Program-made: the position numbers and the translations under genes
Notes under the pieces: generated by a model
The model's database searches: none
Told to the model about the DNA's origin: nothing
Seen by the model: the letters and a program-made list of their open reading frames with translations, nothing else
In this document: positions 60,471-64,000 of the stretch, in pieces
Position numbering within the stretch: position 1 is the stretch's first letter
Layout: each line of letters starts with the position of its first letter
Origin: JAJRVM01 sp041752115
Lineage (GTDB): Bacteria > Planctomycetota > Planctomycetia > Pirellulales > Pirellulaceae
Length of the DNA: 64,000 bases
NCBI GenBank assembly: GCA_041752115.1
Contig: JBGSHS010000177.1
Span: 62,001 to 126,000 of the forward strand
Direction of reading: 5' to 3'

Positions 60471-62531
60471 CTACTGCACCTCGAGCACCGTCACGCTATG
60501 TGGCGGCAACTCGCAGTGGCCGCTCTGAAACGAGAGTTCGCTTGAATGAGGAACGACGCGGTCGGGCCGGTCCACGTCGTTGTAGGCATCGGGAGCATCA
60601 CCGGAAAGCAGGGTGGCTCGATAGCGGCCGCGCAGCAACCGGTCCCCCATCCGCACCGCGCACGACAGCTGGCTCGTCGCATGCCGATTGATCAACACGA
60701 CTCGCCATTTCTGCCCTGACGGGTCGCGCGTTGCCAGAGCGTCCAGGACCGGGACGCTCCGGCCGTCATGCTGCAAGGGGATGCTGGCCACTTCCGTCGG
60801 AATGACGGTTGTCTCGAGCAGATTGCTGTACATATCGAGCACGTGATAGGTCGTGCGTTTGACGAGTCCGTGGGGATGCACATAGAGCGGCCCGCGCGTA
60901 TTGACAATCGGCGCAATGTTGGCCATCCCCACATCGTCTGCATGACGCAGGCAGGCGTTGAGAAACGACGCGGAAAAGAGCGCATCGGCCATCGTGTACT
61001 GCGAAGCGATCGCATTCTTCTGGCGAGCCTGGATGAACGACGCCACGCCCGTATCCTGTTCGTCGCTGGCCGCTTTGCGAGGGAAGCCCGGATGGTGCCA
61101 GCCGCGCAGGTTCCATTCGTCGAAGGCGATCTTAACACGCCCCCGACAGCCGGATTCGTCGAGCAATTCGATGACCCGATTGATGGTCGATTCGGGGCCT
61201 TCAGAGAGCGTGATACACGACAGGTAATCGGGTGTCAGGTTCTCTCCCCAGCAGGGAAGCCAATACTCATGGATCGCCACGAAGTTGAGTTGCTGTCCTG
61301 CCTTTTCCAACAACGGCAGCGTCCACTCCCGGTTGGGAGTGGCGGCGGCCAGCAGTTTCAAGTTCGGATCCACACCCCGCATCAGCTCGGCCGAGCGCAG
61401 CACCAGAGGCCCCCACTCCTGCGGTGTCTTGGCGCCGATTTCATGCCCGCCCCAGTTCTCATTGCCAATGCTCCAATAGCGGACATCCAGCGGCTGGAGG
61501 TGACCGTTGGCCGCGCGCGCTTGAGCAAATTGACCGCTGGTGGCGTTGCAGTACTCGACCCACTGCTTCATTTCCTCCGGCGTGCCGTTTCCGGCATTCG
61601 TGCAGATGTACGGTTCGCAGCCGACCTGGCGGCACCATTGGACGAACTCATCCGTCCCGAACGTATGGGGATCTTCCACACCCCACACCACATCCAATCC
61701 ACTTCGTCGTTGCTTCCCGACCCCGTCTTTCCAGTGATAGCCGCTGGCGAAACAACCGCCCGGCCAGCGGACGATCGCGAGCCGAAGCTGCTTCAATGCG
61801 TCAATCACATCCTCGCGGAATCCCTGTTCGTTCGACAAGGGCGAATCAGGCTCAAACAGCCCGCCATAAATCTGGTCGCCAAAATGCTCAATGAAACCTC
61901 CGTAGATCAATCGACTGGGGGTCACCCCGCTTGATTGGTCATCGATCCTGACCATTGCCTGCACACCTTGCGATGTGTCAGCCAGCCCCTCAAGCACCAC
62001 ATCGTCGTACCAGGCCTGGCCTGTCGCTTGGCCCCATCCACCATAGAGACAGTTGATTTCCAGCTGTGTCTCCTGGCCCGTTCCAAACGTCGTGGAAACT
62101 CGAGTCCAGTCGCTGGTGCCCGTCACCCGGTTGGTCCGCACGTGCTGCATGTTCTGGATGTTCAAGAGAGCGCCCACGGCCCCATGCATGTTGTGCGTCC
62201 TGATCCAGCCCGAGAGTCGGTACAGAGTATTCGGCCGCACCTGCACAGTCGCCGTCCATGCCGCGTCACTTCCCTGCTCCGAGCGGATGGAGAGACACTG
62301 CCCGCCGGAGTGGCCCGCTGTTGCCAGCGACCATTGAGCTTGTTCAGCGCCGCTCCACGCCCGCGATATCCAACCATCGGGACGGCCATCAACCGACGAT
62401 TCGAACGAGGGATTGGGAAGCAGGTTTTCCGCCGCAGCGGTCCCCGGGGCCGCAGAAGAAATCGCAGCGCACACAGCCCATAGCGTGGCGATTGGCAAGA
62501 CCAACCTGAGTCGGCAATAGCGTCTGTTCAC
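60471..62531 (-). CDS. Secreted GH51 alpha-L-arabinofuranosidase-like enzyme (second copy)
   Basis: 686 residues from a GTG at 62531 (GGAGAC 9 bp upstream); a TTG further upstream would open a longer frame. A signal peptide (LRLVLPIATLWAVCAAISSA) is followed by a CBM4/9-like sandwich (ENLLPNPSFESSVDGRPDGW; QTL-rich strands to ~185) and the GH51 barrel: GGFIEHFGDQIYGGLFEPDS, AIVRWPGGCFASGYHW, acid/base Glu358 in YWSIGNENWGGHE, nucleophile Glu472 in AFDEWNLRGWH. A C-terminal beta domain ends with ELPPHSVTVLEVQ. It matches the classic GH51 architecture more closely than the 39.4-kb copy, so the two probably differ in substrate. It removes arabinofuranosyl side chains outside the cytoplasm. Confidence 0.9.
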   Translation of the reverse strand: MNRRYCRLRLVLPIATLWAVCAAISSAAPGTAAAENLLPNPSFESSVDGRPDGWISRAWSGAEQAQWSLATAGHSGGQCLSIRSEQGSDAAWTATVQVRPNTLYRLSGWIRTHNMHGAVGALLNIQNMQHVRTNRVTGTSDWTRVSTTFGTGQETQLEINCLYGGWGQATGQAWYDDVVLEGLADTSQGVQAMVRIDDQSSGVTPSRLIYGGFIEHFGDQIYGGLFEPDSPLSNEQGFREDVIDALKQLRLAIVRWPGGCFASGYHWKDGVGKQRRSGLDVVWGVEDPHTFGTDEFVQWCRQVGCEPYICTNAGNGTPEEMKQWVEYCNATSGQFAQARAANGHLQPLDVRYWSIGNENWGGHEIGAKTPQEWGPLVLRSAELMRGVDPNLKLLAAATPNREWTLPLLEKAGQQLNFVAIHEYWLPCWGENLTPDYLSCITLSEGPESTINRVIELLDESGCRGRVKIAFDEWNLRGWHHPGFPRKAASDEQDTGVASFIQARQKNAIASQYTMADALFSASFLNACLRHADDVGMANIAPIVNTRGPLYVHPHGLVKRTTYHVLDMYSNLLETTVIPTEVASIPLQHDGRSVPVLDALATRDPSGQKWRVVLINRHATSQLSCAVRMGDRLLRGRYRATLLSGDAPDAYNDVDRPDRVVPHSSELSFQSGHCELPPHSVTVLEVQ

Positions 62532-63100
62532 CAGCGTTGTCTCCTGCTTCGATATTCGCGGCGTGCCCACCTTGAGTATACCGCTCAAGCATCAACTGGC
62601 GAAACCCGCATCAAGGCACGCCTGTAGCATGGGAAGATAATGGCAGGACAAATGGCCTGTGCGATAGTTGTAGATTTCTCAAGGTGAGCCTTGTCTTTCT
62701 TGGAAGATTCACTTCGTTACCACGCAGCGGTTGCATTCAACAGTAGTAACCGTTCCCAGACCGGCGCTGATTTGGCCGCGAGTTGGCACAGAAAGTCGCC
62801 TTGTGGCGGTCGCTGCGGAACTAGGCCTGTCTCAATAGTGTTCGGCACGGGCGCGAACTCGGCGTACGTCATGCTTCTGTCGGCCGCCGCGGCCAGCTGC
62901 CCTCTCACACCTCCCGCCCCCCACGAGCTCCGCTCGTGCGGTGGAGCAGATGGTCAGCTACCACACCGCCCCCTCACTCCTCTCCGCCCCCCCACGAGCT
63001 CCGCTCGTGCGGTGAAGCAGATGGTCAGCTACCACGCCACCCCTTATCAGCCGGCGCATGGAATCTCTGCCGTTCTTTCTGTAACGAATTCTGATGTCGC
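62532..63100. other. Intergenic region containing repeat E upstream of the RAYT gene
   Basis: Apart from repeat E (62912-63041), no gene is visible. The first ~300 bp carry the promoter of the GH51 gene. Confidence 0.45.
62912..63041. repeat. REP-like repeat E, two direct copies
   Basis: Two ~60-bp copies, 71 bp apart, contain the hairpin CACGAGC-TCC-GCTCGTG followed by GCGGTG(G/A)AGCAGATGG then TCAGCTACCAC. Hairpins start at 62922 and 62993. They lie about 60-190 bp upstream of a RAYT gene, the usual place of REP elements that such transposases recognise. The stem and the conserved 3' flank fit a REP definition. Confidence 0.75.
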
Positions 63101-63931
63101 GTGATTCTATTGATACAAGCAAGCGTGCCCGGCGCTCGTACCTGGCGTCCAGCATTCGAAGGAGCATTCCAGCCATGGCCGGTTCCACCACACACCGTGA
63201 CCAGTGCACCGACAGCGCTGTGCCAACCGGCGGGAGCCGACGCGGCATATCAACTGCGTTATGCCTGGACCGGCTGGCCGTCGCGGGGTTCCTTTTTTGC
63301 TCGAGACTCGGTCCTGGAACGGATCGAGCAGACGAATCCGCACTGGGAGCGGGACAGCTGGCGAGTATGGGAATACCACGGGACCGACGGCTGCGTGCAG
63401 ATTCTCTTCAGCACGACACCGGAGATCACCCCCATCTTCGTGGCGCAACGAGCGAAAGGTCGGCCGGCCTACGCGCTCCGCTCGGCCGGTATCCGAATCC
63501 CGTTCAGCCGGAAGGTGGCGGTCCGATCCGTCGGTGACAATACACGGCGCGACGTGGAGGCCTATCTGGAGCGACAGGTGGCGAAGGAGCAGTTCGTGGA
63601 CCCGCAGTTCGCCCAGCGCACGGCCGAGTTGACCGTCGTCAACCCGGCCGTGGACCTCTCGCAGCCGACGCCACGCAGTCGCGGTCGGTACTGGTATAAC
63701 CTGCACCTGGTGTTGGTCGTCGAGCAGCACGCTCGTCTGGAGTCCTGGCCGGTGTTGACCGGTTTGCGCGCTGCCTTCCTGCGGATCGCTGACCGCACAG
63801 GGCACGCGGTGGCTCGGCTGTCGGTCATGCTAAGCCATCTCCACGCGGCGTTACGTGCCGAGGCGGACACGGCACCGCTGGAGATCGCGTTTTGCTATCA
63901 GAACAACCTCGCGCATCTGCTGCGACTCTGA
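63101..63931 (+). pseudogene. RAYT (REP-associated tyrosine transposase), interrupted by an in-frame stop
   Basis: Start GTG at 63101, 276 codons to a TGA at 63929-63931. Recognised from the family pattern YAWTGWPSRGSFF, LFSTTPEITPIFVAQRAKGR, FSRKVAVRSVGDNTRRDVEA, RGRYWYNLHLVLVVE, and the HUH-type pair HLH (res 246-248) in SVMLSHLHAALRA. After the TGA the same frame continues to the window edge with RVWSSGFYVGTFGEYSMQTV, a segment that belongs to this family and holds candidate catalytic tyrosines. So the stop cuts the protein before its C-terminal end. The gene is probably inactive unless TGA is read through. Window end truncates the rest. Confidence 0.75.
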
Positions 63932-64000
63932 CGCGTCTGGAGCTCAGGGTTCTACGTCGGTACGTTCGGCGAGTACTCAATGCAGACGGTGAGGAATCGC

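Noticed and set aside
63929..63931. Selenocysteine or programmed readthrough at the RAYT TGA
   Set aside because: No SECIS-like stem or selenoprotein machinery is seen and RAYT proteins are not known to contain selenocysteine. A nonsense mutation is simpler.

Overview
The window looks like a chromosomal segment of a member of the Planctomycetota, probably Pirellulales or a close order. The evidence is the density of families typical of that phylum: a DUF1549/DUF1553 secreted protein paired with a DUF1501 protein, tandem DUF1080 domains, a formylglycine sulfatase, a Tat-exported Gfo/Idh/MocA oxidoreductase, zinc-ribbon Ser/Thr kinases, an ECF-like sigma factor encoded next to a kinase, and many short dispersed intergenic repeats. 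GC content is high except for an AT-rich patch near 35.75-35.95 kb. The taxonomic placement is inference; no rRNA or other marker gene is present.

Layout. 1-4.0 kb (minus): a truncated beta-propeller glycosidase-like gene, a secreted GHL10/family-10-like glycosidase and a frameshifted gene remnant. 4.1-5.3 kb: phosphoglycerate dehydrogenase. 6.1-10.4 kb: the DUF1549/1553 plus DUF1501 pair. 10.6-21 kb: FIST sensor, flagellar rod/hook protein, HerA-like ATPase, small secreted protein, kinase/sigma pair and a vWA protein. 21.2-29.2 kb: a compact putative biosynthetic cluster (AMP-ligase, ACP, CAT-like acyltransferase, ICMT-like methyltransferase, sulfotransferase) with one copy each of a duplicated secreted alpha/beta hydrolase near its two ends. 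30-34.4 kb: zinc-ribbon protein, small membrane protein, DUF1080 protein, flavoprotein. 34.9-39.1 kb: a signalling locus with a histidine kinase carrying c-type-heme motifs, an NtrC-type regulator and a receiver domain tethered to the membrane. 39.4-48.6 kb: carbohydrate genes (GH51, GH78, a secreted toroid-like protein, Gfo/Idh/MocA). 49.2-50.8 kb: a Ser/Thr kinase fused to a nicotinamidase. 51.1-56.1 kb: lipoprotein metallohydrolase, sulfatase, broken MFS transporter, an overlapping small-ORF/nucleotidyltransferase pair and a membrane protein. 56.3-62.5 kb: a 1,293-residue zinc-finger/propeller/trypsin-like protease and a second GH51. 63.1-64 kb: a RAYT-type REP transposase interrupted by an in-frame stop, with REP-like hairpins just upstream.

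How the genes work together. Much of the window encodes export-oriented breakdown of complex, partly sulfated plant or algal glycans (arabinofuranosidases, rhamnosidase, sulfatase, DUF1080, GHL10), mixed with envelope signalling. The most promising less-described items are the kinase-nicotinamidase fusion, the heme-motif kinase locus with its membrane-anchored receiver, the ligase/ACP/acyltransferase/methyltransferase/sulfotransferase cluster, and intergenic elements in which tandem short units form inverted arms. All functional statements rest on reading motifs by eye; no database search was run.
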